A DNA stretch of 64,000 bases from Kibdelosporangium sp. MJ126-NF4 (lineage in GTDB: Bacteria; Actinomycetota; Actinomycetes; Mycobacteriales; Pseudonocardiaceae). Within the stretch, counting starts at the first letter, position 1; the number at the start of each line of letters is the position of its first letter. The DNA is taken from assembly GCF_000826545.1 (NCBI RefSeq), contig NZ_CDME01000008.1, positions 1,347,707-1,411,706 of the forward strand. Reading direction: 5' to 3'. Under the pieces are notes generated by a model. The model ran no database searches, was not told where the DNA came from, and worked only from the letters and a program-made list of their open reading frames with translations. Positions 33,649 through 41,879 of this stretch are shown piece by piece. Both the position numbers and the translations under genes were made by a program.

Positions 33649-34956
33649 ATGTACCTCCCGATCGCCGAGGTTGCCTGCGTGCCGGCTCGGGCGCGCGTCT
33701 TCGAGCAGGGCTGGCAGTCCTGGAGTCCCACCGGCACCTACCCGGGTGACGCGACCTCGCCCCGGCCATCCTCGGCGCAGATCGCGGCGAGCTGCTTCCG
33801 CTTCGACCGGCCGATGCCGGAGTCCGGCTTCCAGGGCGAGGGACTTGTCGTGATCGACCCGGGCGACGGCGGCCCGGTGCGGTCGTGGTCCGCGGTGGAT
33901 CACTCCGCCGAAGTCCCCTCCATCCGCGTGCAGGCGCTCGGGGACCGGCTCGTCGTCTCCAGCCTGGGCGCTGTCCGGGAGACCGAGCACGCCGACCTCC
34001 CGCGCGCGCTCGTCGCCTGGGCTGAGGAGGTGGCGGCCGGCGGTGGCGTGACGGCGGTCCGTCCGCTCGGTCCGGGGTGGAGCAGCTGGTACGGGCACTG
34101 GAACAAGGTCACCGAGCAGGACATCGCCGACACCCTGGTGCACGTCGAACGACTGGAGCTGCCGCTGGAGATCATCCAGCTCGACGACGGCTACCAGAGC
34201 GCGATCGGGGACTGGCTCGACATCCGGCCGGGCTTCGGATCCCTTGAAGGAGTGACGAAACGCGTCGCCGACACCGGGCGGCGCGCGGGCATCTGGCTGA
34301 CGCCGTTCTTCGTCGCCGCCGACAGCCGGGTGGCGACCGAGCATCCGGACTGGCTGGTGCGGGGCACGCCCGCGATGCGCGAGTGGGACCGGGACATCGC
34401 GGTGCTCGACGTGACGCACCCTGCCGCGGCGGAGCATCTCGGCGGCGTGTTCAGGTCCCTTGTGGCGACCGGGTTTTCGTTCTTCAAGATCGACTACATC
34501 TACGCCGGAGCGCACCCCGGCCCGCGGCATGCCGACGTGTCGGGGCACGACGCCTACGTGGCGGGGATGCGGATCATCCGCGAGGCGGTCGGGCCGGACT
34601 CGACTGTTCTTGGTTGCGGCGCACCGATGCTGCCCAGTGTGGGACTCGTCGACGCCATGCGGGTCAGCCCGGACACCGCGGTCGCCGTCGAACCCAAGTC
34701 CGGGGACGTCAGTCAGCCCTCGCAGCTCGGCGCGCGGCTGGCCGGGGCCGCTCGGGAGTTCATGCACGGCCGGTTGTGGGTCAACGATCCCGACTGCCTG
34801 CTGGTGTCTCCGCGCGTGGAAGACCGCGCCGGCTGGGCGGATCACGTGGCCTCCAGCGGTGGGTGGCGGTGTTCGAGCGATCGCCTCGCCGACCTCGACG
34901 AGTGGGGAGTCGCACGCACCCGCGAGCTGCTCACGCCGTCAACCGGTCCTGCCTGA
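33649..34956 (+). CDS. GH36-like alpha-galactosidase (melibiase family)
   Basis: The 435-residue protein starts at ATG 33649, after GAAGGGA at about 6-8 bases. It contains the GH36/GH-D barrel: GWSSWYGHWNKVTEQDI, IIQLDDGYQSAIGDWL, AGIWLTPFFVAADS and SFFKIDYIYAG, where the Asp of KIDY is the expected nucleophile. LGCGAPMLPSVG follows. It is shorter than large GH36 enzymes because the N-terminal beta-sandwich is reduced. It has no signal peptide, so it probably works on imported oligosaccharides. The substrate is probably an alpha-galactoside or alpha-N-acetylgalactosaminide, given the GH20 neighbour. It is the first gene of the ABC transporter operon. Confidence 0.83.
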   Translation: MYLPIAEVACVPARARVFEQGWQSWSPTGTYPGDATSPRPSSAQIAASCFRFDRPMPESGFQGEGLVVIDPGDGGPVRSWSAVDHSAEVPSIRVQALGDRLVVSSLGAVRETEHADLPRALVAWAEEVAAGGGVTAVRPLGPGWSSWYGHWNKVTEQDIADTLVHVERLELPLEIIQLDDGYQSAIGDWLDIRPGFGSLEGVTKRVADTGRRAGIWLTPFFVAADSRVATEHPDWLVRGTPAMREWDRDIAVLDVTHPAAAEHLGGVFRSLVATGFSFFKIDYIYAGAHPGPRHADVSGHDAYVAGMRIIREAVGPDSTVLGCGAPMLPSVGLVDAMRVSPDTAVAVEPKSGDVSQPSQLGARLAGAAREFMHGRLWVNDPDCLLVSPRVEDRAGWADHVASSGGWRCSSDRLADLDEWGVARTRELLTPSTGPA

Positions 34957-34978
34957 TCTCTCCGGAAGGGAGTCCGCC

Positions 34979-35929
34979 ATGGCTCAGGTCCTCACGGTGC
35001 CGACCCCACCGCCACCGGTCTCGACCCGGCCGGTGCCGCCTCGGGGGCGTCGTCGGCGGGCGTGGGAAACCCTGACGGCGTATGCCTTTGTGGCCCCGAG
35101 CCTGTTCGGCGTCGTCGCGTTCCTGTTGCTGCCAGTGCTGATCGTCGCCGGGCTGAGCCTGTTCGACTGGAAGCTGCTGGCCGCGCCGGAGTTCGTCGGG
35201 CTGGCCAACTACGAGCGGCTCTTCGCCGACGGCGGGATCGGCCACTCGCTGCTGGTGACCGTCGCCTACGTGGTCCTGACCATCCCGGTGCAGACGGTGC
35301 TGGCCCTGTTGCTCGCGCTGCTGCTCAACCAGCGGGTGCGCGGCGTGAGGATCTTCCGCGCGATGTTCGTCCTGCCCTGGATGGCGACGCCGGTGGTGAT
35401 GGGCCTGGTGTGGGGCTGGATCTTCGACCCGGCCAACGGCGCGGTCAACTCCTTCCTGGCGATCTTCGGGATCGACGGGCCGAGCTGGCTGTCCTCGTCC
35501 AGCCTCGCGCTGCCCGCGGTGGCGGCGACGCAGGTGTGGCAGTTCGCGGGCTACAACATGCTGTTCTTCCTCGCCGGGTTGCAGTCCATCCCGAAGGACT
35601 TCTACGAGGCGGCCTCGCTGGACGGGGCGTCGCCGGTCCGGCAGTTCTTCGCGATCACGCTGCCGCTGTTGCGCCCGACGCTGTTCTTTGTCCTCGTCAC
35701 CAACGTGATCGGCTCGTTCCAGGTCTTCGACACCGTTTTCGTGATGACCAACGGCGGTCCCGCCAACAGCACCGAGGTCATCAACTACACGATCTACCAG
35801 ACCGCGTTCCGGCAGTTCGATTTCGGTTACGCCTCCGCCATCGCGATGGTGCTGTTCCTGATCATCCTCGCGGTCACCATGGCGCAGGTCCGGTACTTCA
35901 ACCGCACCACGACCTACGACCTGACCTGA
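34979..35929 (+). CDS. Sugar ABC transporter permease (MalF-type)
   Basis: The 316-residue protein has six main membrane segments after a proline-rich cytoplasmic start. The permease loop EAASLDGASPVRQFFAITLP (EAA motif) contacts the ATPase. PSLFGVVAFLLLPVLIVAGL is the first segment and TNGGPANSTEVINYTIYQTA is a typical MalF-type loop. A ribosome site GGAAGGGAG precedes the ATG. It lies 22 bases after the alpha-galactosidase gene and 12 before the second permease. No ATP-binding subunit is encoded in the locus, so it probably uses a shared MsiK-type ATPase encoded elsewhere, as is usual in actinomycetes. Confidence 0.92.
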   Translation: MAQVLTVPTPPPPVSTRPVPPRGRRRRAWETLTAYAFVAPSLFGVVAFLLLPVLIVAGLSLFDWKLLAAPEFVGLANYERLFADGGIGHSLLVTVAYVVLTIPVQTVLALLLALLLNQRVRGVRIFRAMFVLPWMATPVVMGLVWGWIFDPANGAVNSFLAIFGIDGPSWLSSSSLALPAVAATQVWQFAGYNMLFFLAGLQSIPKDFYEAASLDGASPVRQFFAITLPLLRPTLFFVLVTNVIGSFQVFDTVFVMTNGGPANSTEVINYTIYQTAFRQFDFGYASAIAMVLFLIILAVTMAQVRYFNRTTTYDLT

Positions 35930-35941
35930 GAGGGGCCGACC

Positions 35942-36778
35942 GTGACCACGACCACCCGGCGACGGCGGCCCTCCCGCCGCGCCGCCCTCTACGCGACGCT
36001 GATCATCGGGGCGGCCATGTCGGTCTTCCCGTACTGGCTGATCGTCTCGACCGCGTTGAAACCGCGCGGTGAGCTGTTCGAGGCGGCACCGTGGGCGCCG
36101 CCGTCCGCGCCGACGCTGGAGAACCTCGGCGCGCTGCTGGGCTCGGACTTCGCGCAGTCCATCCTCAACACCGTCATCTTCGTCACTGTCCTCACCGTGG
36201 GGCAGCTGATCTTCACCACGCTGGCGGCGTATGCGTTCGCGCGCTTGGACTTCCGGGGCCGCAACGCCCTGTTCTGGCTGTACCTGGCCACCCTGATGGT
36301 GCCCAACGTGGTGACCCTGATCCCGCTGTTCCTGATCATGCGCGAGCTGGACCTGGTGAACAGCTGGTACGGGCTCGTCGCGCCGTACGTCTTCGGCACG
36401 CCGTACGGGATTTTCCTGATGCGCCAGTTCTTCCGCAGCATCCCGCGCGAGATCGAGGAGGCCGCGCGGGTGGACGGCGCGGGGCACCTGACGATCCTGT
36501 GGCGGATCATCCTGCCGCTGAGCAGGCCGATCCTGGCCACGCTGGCGATCGTCACGGTGATCTCGTCCTGGAACAACTTCCTGTGGCCGCTGATCATCAC
36601 CAGCAGCGCGGACACCCGCGTGGTCACCGTCGCGATCGCCGCCCTGCGCTCGGAGATCGGCATCGACTACACCCGGATGATGGCAGGCAGCCTGCTCACG
36701 CTGTTGCCGATGCTGCTCGTCTTCGTCTTCTTCCAGCGCTACATCGTCCGGTCGGTCGCCCTGACCGGACTCAAGTGA
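35942..36778 (+). CDS. Sugar ABC transporter permease (MalG-type)
   Basis: The 278-residue protein starts at GTG 35942, a few bases after GAGAGGGG. It has six membrane segments and the EAA loop EEAARVDGAGHLTILWRIIL. Its N-terminus (FPYWLIVSTALKPRGELF) and end (FVFFQRYIVRSVALTGLK) are diagnostic of MalG-type permeases of the CUT1 family. It forms a heterodimeric channel with the product of the preceding gene. It is followed after 17 bases by the binding lipoprotein gene. Confidence 0.93.
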   Translation: MTTTTRRRRPSRRAALYATLIIGAAMSVFPYWLIVSTALKPRGELFEAAPWAPPSAPTLENLGALLGSDFAQSILNTVIFVTVLTVGQLIFTTLAAYAFARLDFRGRNALFWLYLATLMVPNVVTLIPLFLIMRELDLVNSWYGLVAPYVFGTPYGIFLMRQFFRSIPREIEEAARVDGAGHLTILWRIILPLSRPILATLAIVTVISSWNNFLWPLIITSSADTRVVTVAIAALRSEIGIDYTRMMAGSLLTLLPMLLVFVFFQRYIVRSVALTGLK

Positions 36779-36795
36779 CACGAAGGAGTGTCCCC

Positions 36796-38136
36796 ATGCA
36801 GCTCTCGACTTTCCGGCGGAAGATACTCAGCGCGCTGACAGTCGGCGCGCTGGTCGGGCTGGTCGCCGCCTGCGGCGGCAGCGGCGGCGGCAACGGCAAG
36901 ACGACACTGACCTACCGAATCTGGGACGAGCAGCAGCAGAAGGGCTACGAGAAGGTCTTCGAGGCGTTCAAGGCCAAGCACCCCGACATCGACGTCAAGA
37001 TCGAGCTTCAGCCCTACGACCAGTACTGGACCAAGCTCGTCACCGAGATGGTCTCCGGCACCGCGCCCGACGTGTTCTGGATGACGCCCGCGAACTTCCC
37101 CGAACTGGCAACGCAGGGCGCGTTGATGGACGTCTCCGCCGCCGTGGAACAGTCCGGCCTGACCAAGGACAAGTACCACCCCAACGTTGTGGATTCCTAT
37201 ACCTACAAGGGAAAGATGTACGCCGTCCCCAAGGACTGGGGCGTACCGGGGATGCTCTACAACAAGCAGGTCTTCGCCGAGACCGGCGTCGAGATGCCCA
37301 CCGAGCCGCTGACCTGGGCGCCCGACGGATCCGGGACGTTCCTGCCGCTGATGCAGAAGCTCACCGTCGACGTGAACGGCAAGCACCCCAACGAATCCGG
37401 CTTCGACCCGGCCAAGGTCAAGCGGTGGGGCTTCGCCTCATGGAACCACTCGGGCACCCAGTGGCTGAACTGGATCCCGAGCAACGGCGGCACGACGATC
37501 ACCAAGCCCTACGGTATGTTCAACTTCAACGAGCCCGCTTCGGTCGAGGCGTTGCAGTGGGGAATCGACCTGATCAAGAAGTGGCACGTGTCCCCGCCCG
37601 CCGAGCAGACCAACCCGCCCGCGGGCCGTGCGACCGAGATGTTCCAGCGTGGCGAGGTCGCGGTCTTCCCTGCCAACAACGCGCTGCTGCCGTTCGTCGC
37701 CCCCAGTTCGACCTTCCCGATCGGCACCGCATCGCTGCCCGCGGGCAGGGCAGGCCGCGTCGTGATCATCAACGGCCTCGGCGAGGCGGTCTACTCCCGC
37801 ACCAAGCGTCCCGACCAGGCCAAGCAGCTCGTGTCGTTCCTGGCCACCCCGCAGGCGCAGGCGATCATGGCGGAAGGCGGCTATGTCTTCCCGGCCATCA
37901 ACGACCTCGCCCCGCGCTACGTCGAGCACTGGCGGGCCAAGGGCATCGACACCCAGCCGTTCCTGGACGAGGCGCGCGGCAAGACGGTGAACTTCCCGAT
38001 CGTGTCCGGCTTCGCCGCGGCGGAACCCAAGATCAACCAGATCTTCAACGACATGTACCTCGGATCGGTCAAGGTCTCCGACGCCGCCAGCACGGCCGTC
38101 AAACAGGGCAACGCCCTGCTCAAAACCGAGAAGTAA
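36796..38136 (+). CDS. Sugar-binding lipoprotein of the ABC transporter
   Basis: The 446-residue protein starts at ATG 36796 after GAAGGAG. Its signal peptide ends in a lipobox (GLVAAC, Cys at about 27) followed by a Gly/Ser-rich tether, so it is anchored outside the membrane. The mature sequence is an extracellular solute-binding protein family 1: VFEAFKAKHPDIDVKIELQP, MVSGTAPDVFWMTPANFPEL, MYAVPKDWGVPGMLYNK. It delivers an oligosaccharide to the two permeases. The exact sugar is not predictable, but neighbouring glycosidases suggest a GlcNAc/GalNAc- or galactose-containing glycan. Confidence 0.92.
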   Translation: MQLSTFRRKILSALTVGALVGLVAACGGSGGGNGKTTLTYRIWDEQQQKGYEKVFEAFKAKHPDIDVKIELQPYDQYWTKLVTEMVSGTAPDVFWMTPANFPELATQGALMDVSAAVEQSGLTKDKYHPNVVDSYTYKGKMYAVPKDWGVPGMLYNKQVFAETGVEMPTEPLTWAPDGSGTFLPLMQKLTVDVNGKHPNESGFDPAKVKRWGFASWNHSGTQWLNWIPSNGGTTITKPYGMFNFNEPASVEALQWGIDLIKKWHVSPPAEQTNPPAGRATEMFQRGEVAVFPANNALLPFVAPSSTFPIGTASLPAGRAGRVVIINGLGEAVYSRTKRPDQAKQLVSFLATPQAQAIMAEGGYVFPAINDLAPRYVEHWRAKGIDTQPFLDEARGKTVNFPIVSGFAAAEPKINQIFNDMYLGSVKVSDAASTAVKQGNALLKTEK

Positions 38137-38147
38137 GGAGGTCGACC

Positions 38148-39932
38148 ATGTCCGCATCACCCAGGAGGTGGCGCGGGGCGGCGATCGCCACCGCCGCGTT
38201 GCTGGCCGTCTCACTGGCACCGACCGCGACGGCCGAGCCCGCGCCCGGGGTGCCCGTGCAGCTGCTGTCGATCACCGACCTGCACGGCTACTTCGGCGAG
38301 TACACCACGACCGTGCCCGGCTCGCGTGCCGGTGAGTCCGCGAAGACCGTTGGTGGCGGGGCATATCTCGCTTCGCATCTCAACCGGCTGCGCGCACCGG
38401 GGAACTCCGTGCTGTTCTCCGCGGGCGACGACTTCTCCGGCTGGCCGTCGGAGACCGCGTGGTTCTGGAACGAGCCGACGATCGAGTACATGAACATGAT
38501 CGGCGTCGAGTTCTCCACCGTGGGCAACCACGAGATCGACCGGAAACCGGCCTACCTCGAGCACATGATGGAGGGCACCTGCCAGGGCCGCCCCGACCGC
38601 GACCTCTGCTTCACCGACTCGACCGGGAAACGCTTCCAGGGCGCGGACTTCGACTACTACTCCGCGAACGTGATCAACGAAGCCACCGGTCGGCCGCTGG
38701 TCAAGCCGTACCACGTGCGGCAGGTCGACGACGGTCGCGGCGGCACGCTCCCGGTGGGATTCATCCACGCCACGACCACTCACACGCCGCAGGAGCAGCT
38801 CTCCTACTGGCCGAGCGAACTGAAGTTCCTGCCCGAGGTGGAGACGATCAACCGCTACGCCGAGGAGCTGCGCGGGCGGGGCGTCCAGGCCATCGTCGCC
38901 GTTGTGCACGAAGGGTTCTCGCAGGCGAACGGGGCGGGGTACAACGATTGCACCGAACCGTTCGGCCCGCTTGCCGACATGAACAAGCAGATCAGCCCGG
39001 CGGTGGACGCCATCGTCGGCGGGCACTGGCACGCGCTGGTGAACTGCATGCTGCCGGACCCGGCCGGTAATCCCCGCCCGGTGGTGGACGCGGCGAACCA
39101 CGGCAGGTTGATCAACGAGATCAACCTGGAGCTGGACCCGGCGACCGGCGATGTCCGCCGAGACCGGACGAAGTCGGTCAGCCACGCCAACACCCGTGAT
39201 GTCGCACCGGATCCCGAGGTGCAGCGGATGGCGAAGTACTGGAAGGACCGGCTCCCCGCGCGGGGGAACCAGCAGGTCGCCACGGTCACCGGCGATCTCA
39301 CCCGCACCTCCGGCACCGACGAGGAGTCCACGCTCGGCAACGTCACCGCCGATGCGTTCCTCTGGGCGGCCAACAAGGACGGACAGGCCGACCTCGCGGT
39401 CGCGATGCCGGGAATCTTGTTGCGCGACATACCTTTCGCCCCTAATCCAGCCAATCCCGCAGACGCGCCGGGACGGGTGCTGTTCTCCGAGCTGGTCTTC
39501 GGCACGGTCTACGAGAACGGCATCGGCCCGGCCGTCGTGCGCGGGACGGTGACCGGCAGGAGACTCGACGAGCTGATCGAGAGCCAATGGCAGCGGGGGG
39601 CCGACGGTGTCGTGACGTATCGGCACATGGCCGTTTCCGGCAACGTTTCCTACATCTACGACCCCGACGCCCCACTCGGGCAGCACGTCGACATCAAGAA
39701 GATCCGGATCAACGGGAAGCCGGTGAAGGCCGACCGCGAGTACCGGATCGCGACTCTGGCCAACAACTTCTTCGCCCGCAACGCCACACCCGGGTTCACG
39801 GCGCTTTTCGATGCCAGGAACCAGGATCGGAGCATCTACTCCGGTGCGGACGCGCTCTGGAAGTACATGGAGGCGAGGTCGCCGGTCCGGCCGCCGAAGC
39901 TCGACCGGGTCCGGCCCGCACCTGGAAACTGA
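38148..39932 (+). CDS. Secreted 5'-nucleotidase/2',3'-cyclic phosphodiesterase-like metallophosphatase
   Basis: The 594-residue protein has a Sec signal peptide (RGAAIATAALLAVSLAPTAT, cleavage near ATA-EPA). The N-terminal metallophosphatase domain carries SITDLHGYFG, SAGDDFSGWPS, VGNHEIDRKP, VVHEGFSQAN and VGGHWHALVN. The C-terminal 5'-nucleotidase domain contains DEESTLGNVTADAFLWAA, AMPGILLRDIPF and FSELVFGTVYEN. It would release phosphate from nucleotides or other organophosphates outside the cell. It starts 11 bases after the binding-protein gene, with AAGGAGG upstream, so it is in the sugar-uptake operon, an unusual partner. There is no C-terminal anchor. Confidence 0.88.
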   Translation: MSASPRRWRGAAIATAALLAVSLAPTATAEPAPGVPVQLLSITDLHGYFGEYTTTVPGSRAGESAKTVGGGAYLASHLNRLRAPGNSVLFSAGDDFSGWPSETAWFWNEPTIEYMNMIGVEFSTVGNHEIDRKPAYLEHMMEGTCQGRPDRDLCFTDSTGKRFQGADFDYYSANVINEATGRPLVKPYHVRQVDDGRGGTLPVGFIHATTTHTPQEQLSYWPSELKFLPEVETINRYAEELRGRGVQAIVAVVHEGFSQANGAGYNDCTEPFGPLADMNKQISPAVDAIVGGHWHALVNCMLPDPAGNPRPVVDAANHGRLINEINLELDPATGDVRRDRTKSVSHANTRDVAPDPEVQRMAKYWKDRLPARGNQQVATVTGDLTRTSGTDEESTLGNVTADAFLWAANKDGQADLAVAMPGILLRDIPFAPNPANPADAPGRVLFSELVFGTVYENGIGPAVVRGTVTGRRLDELIESQWQRGADGVVTYRHMAVSGNVSYIYDPDAPLGQHVDIKKIRINGKPVKADREYRIATLANNFFARNATPGFTALFDARNQDRSIYSGADALWKYMEARSPVRPPKLDRVRPAPGN

Positions 39933-39951
39933 CCGGCGTAGTCCGACTGGC

Positions 39952-40863
39952 TCACCTGAACCGGGACGGAGGGGTTGGCACGTGTTCGCTCATCGAGTCG
40001 AACTTGCGGACATAGGTCTGCCCCTCCGGGATCTCGATGCTGGTCGTCGAGGTCCAGCCCCGGGTCAGGGTGGGCCAGTCGGGCACGTCGGGGTGGAAGT
40101 GCGGCCGGAACGGCTCGTAGCCGTCGATGAAGGCGGCCGGTTCCGACCTCGCCTGCCACCGGATGTCCGCCGACAACCGCAGCCGGTCGCTGAGGTTGGG
40201 GCGGGCCCCGTGCACGGTGAGGCTGGTGAACATGAGCACGTCCCCCTGGCCGAAGTGGGTGCTGCGCCAGTCGTCCACGCCGCTGCCCGCCACCTGCGCG
40301 GTGACCCCGCCGGGGCCCTCCGCCCGGGACACACCGAGCACGCCGAGCTTGTGCGACCCGGCGAGGACCTCAAGCCCGCCGGCGTCGGGGGGACAGTCGG
40401 CGAGGGGGATCCACATGGTCAGGGTGTCGACCGCGCCCTGGATGAGGCGGTAGTCCTGGTGAGCGGGCGTGGGTGTGGCCCGCGGCGTCGGCGCCGTGAT
40501 GCGGGCGATGTGCATCGGGTGGCAGTAGACCTCCTCGCCGAGCAGCCGCTGAGCCAGGCCGCGCAGCTCCTCCCGTTCGCTGAGCTCGTGGAAGGACTGC
40601 GTCGCCTGCACGGCGGAGTACATGCCGAAGAAGGTGGACTTGCCCTCCTCGACCGCCCGGTCGGACGCCCGCAGCTCGTGCGGCTCGGTGCCGGAGGCCA
40701 GCCACCTGCTGTCGTGGAGCACGGCCGCGATGTCGGCGCGAACACCGGTGACGTAGTCGCTGGGCAGCAGGCGGGGGAAGTAGAGGTAGCCGTCCTCGGA
40801 GATGCGCTCCCGTAGCGCCGTGACGTCGTCGACGATGTCGCTGGAATCGATCAACTGCTTCAT
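39952..40863 (-). CDS. Phytanoyl-CoA dioxygenase (PhyH) family protein
   Basis: The 303-residue protein starts at ATG 40863, six bases after GGAGG. It belongs to Fe(II)/2-oxoglutarate oxygenases of the PhyH type. The motif TPAHQDYRLIQG carries the first His-x-Asp metal ligands and SLTVHGARPNLSDRLRLSAD carries the distal His and the 2-oxoglutarate-binding Arg. The N-terminal FEEDGYL-like segment is ISEDGYLYFPRLL. It hydroxylates an unknown small molecule. The gene is divergent from an AraC regulator with 63 bases between starts, which probably controls it. It is convergent with the sugar operon, 19 bases from the nucleotidase stop. Confidence 0.86.
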   Translation of the reverse strand: MKQLIDSSDIVDDVTALRERISEDGYLYFPRLLPSDYVTGVRADIAAVLHDSRWLASGTEPHELRASDRAVEEGKSTFFGMYSAVQATQSFHELSEREELRGLAQRLLGEEVYCHPMHIARITAPTPRATPTPAHQDYRLIQGAVDTLTMWIPLADCPPDAGGLEVLAGSHKLGVLGVSRAEGPGGVTAQVAGSGVDDWRSTHFGQGDVLMFTSLTVHGARPNLSDRLRLSADIRWQARSEPAAFIDGYEPFRPHFHPDVPDWPTLTRGWTSTTSIEIPEGQTYVRKFDSMSEHVPTPPSRFR

Positions 40864-40926
40864 GTTGTGCCTCCGCCGTGGGGGTCTCGACGGATTCGAC
40901 TGTAGGAAGGGCGGGGCATCGCGGAC

Positions 40927-41808
40927 ATGGCTGGACCTGCCGGGGAGATGACAGATCCTGCTGCGACGCCCTCGCCTCCGGCCGGGTTGCTCGTCGTCGG
41001 CGAGAGCACCTTCACCAAGCGCATCGAGGCGATCCGGCCGACCGGCTCGCCGAGCTGGCTGCTCATGTGGACAACGCGGGGGCGCGGCGTCGTGCACCAC
41101 GGGGACACGGCCCTGACAACCAGCGCGGGGCAGCTCGTGCTGATCGAACCCGGCGTGCGGCACACCTACGGAGTCGCGCCCGACGCCGGGGAATGGTCGC
41201 TGCTGTGGGCACATTTCCGGGCACCACAAGGAAACTGGCTCGGGACGAGTCGCCATCTGACACCGGCGGCGAGTGGCGCCGCGGAGGCCATCGACGCCGC
41301 CTTCGACCGGCTCCGCCGTTACGCCCGGCTCACCGGTGATCACATCCCGCCGTCGCCGGTCCACCTCCCGGCCTTCGCCGCCCGCCCCGAACAGCAGGCC
41401 CTCGCCATGTGCGCGCTCGAAGAGATCGTGCGCCTGGCCGACCTCGCCGGTGCTCCCGCCGCACCGCCGGGCCCTGACCCACGCATCGCCCGCGTGCAGC
41501 AGTTCATTGCCGAGACACCGGAGGCCCCGCACACCCTGAACTCGCTCGCCGCCGTCGCCGGGTTGTCACCGTCGCGCTTCAGTCACCTCTACGCGAGCGC
41601 CACCGGCCACAGCCCCATGCAGGAGGTGCGCACCCGCCGCCTGCACCGCGCGGCTCGGCTGCTGACCGGCACGGGAATGTCCGTCGCCGCGGTCGCCGGC
41701 ACCGTCGGCTACGTCGACCAGTTCCATTTCAGCCGCGCGTTCCGCCGCGAGTTCGGCCTGCCGCCGAGCAGTTACCGGCACAACGGCGAGGTTCCCGGTT
41801 GGGACTGA
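40927..41808 (+). CDS. AraC-family transcriptional regulator
   Basis: The 293-residue protein has an N-terminal cupin-type sensing domain (LLMWTTRGRGVVHHGDTALT, LVLIEPGVRHTYGV) and the C-terminal AraC domain (LNSLAAVAGLSPSRFSHLYA; MSVAAVAGTVGYVDQFHFSR followed by AFRREFGLPPSSYR). A second ATG at 40948 is too close to GGGGAG to be preferred. It is divergent from the PhyH gene, so PhyH is its probable target. The layout of a cupin/AraC regulator facing a PhyH oxygenase is frequent in actinomycete sugar or polyol loci. Confidence 0.88.
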   Translation: MAGPAGEMTDPAATPSPPAGLLVVGESTFTKRIEAIRPTGSPSWLLMWTTRGRGVVHHGDTALTTSAGQLVLIEPGVRHTYGVAPDAGEWSLLWAHFRAPQGNWLGTSRHLTPAASGAAEAIDAAFDRLRRYARLTGDHIPPSPVHLPAFAARPEQQALAMCALEEIVRLADLAGAPAAPPGPDPRIARVQQFIAETPEAPHTLNSLAAVAGLSPSRFSHLYASATGHSPMQEVRTRRLHRAARLLTGTGMSVAAVAGTVGYVDQFHFSRAFRREFGLPPSSYRHNGEVPGWD

Positions 41809-41879
41809 GCAGCGGGAACAACCGTGCACTGGTCACGATGACAGATGGGTGGCGGTGTGGTTGTTGCGAGGCTTGGCGC

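Noticed and set aside
34931..36781. Minus-strand frame of 616 codons across both sugar permeases
   Set aside because: Composition dominated by Asp, Arg, Gln and His, with no domain. It is the shadow of two clear permease genes.
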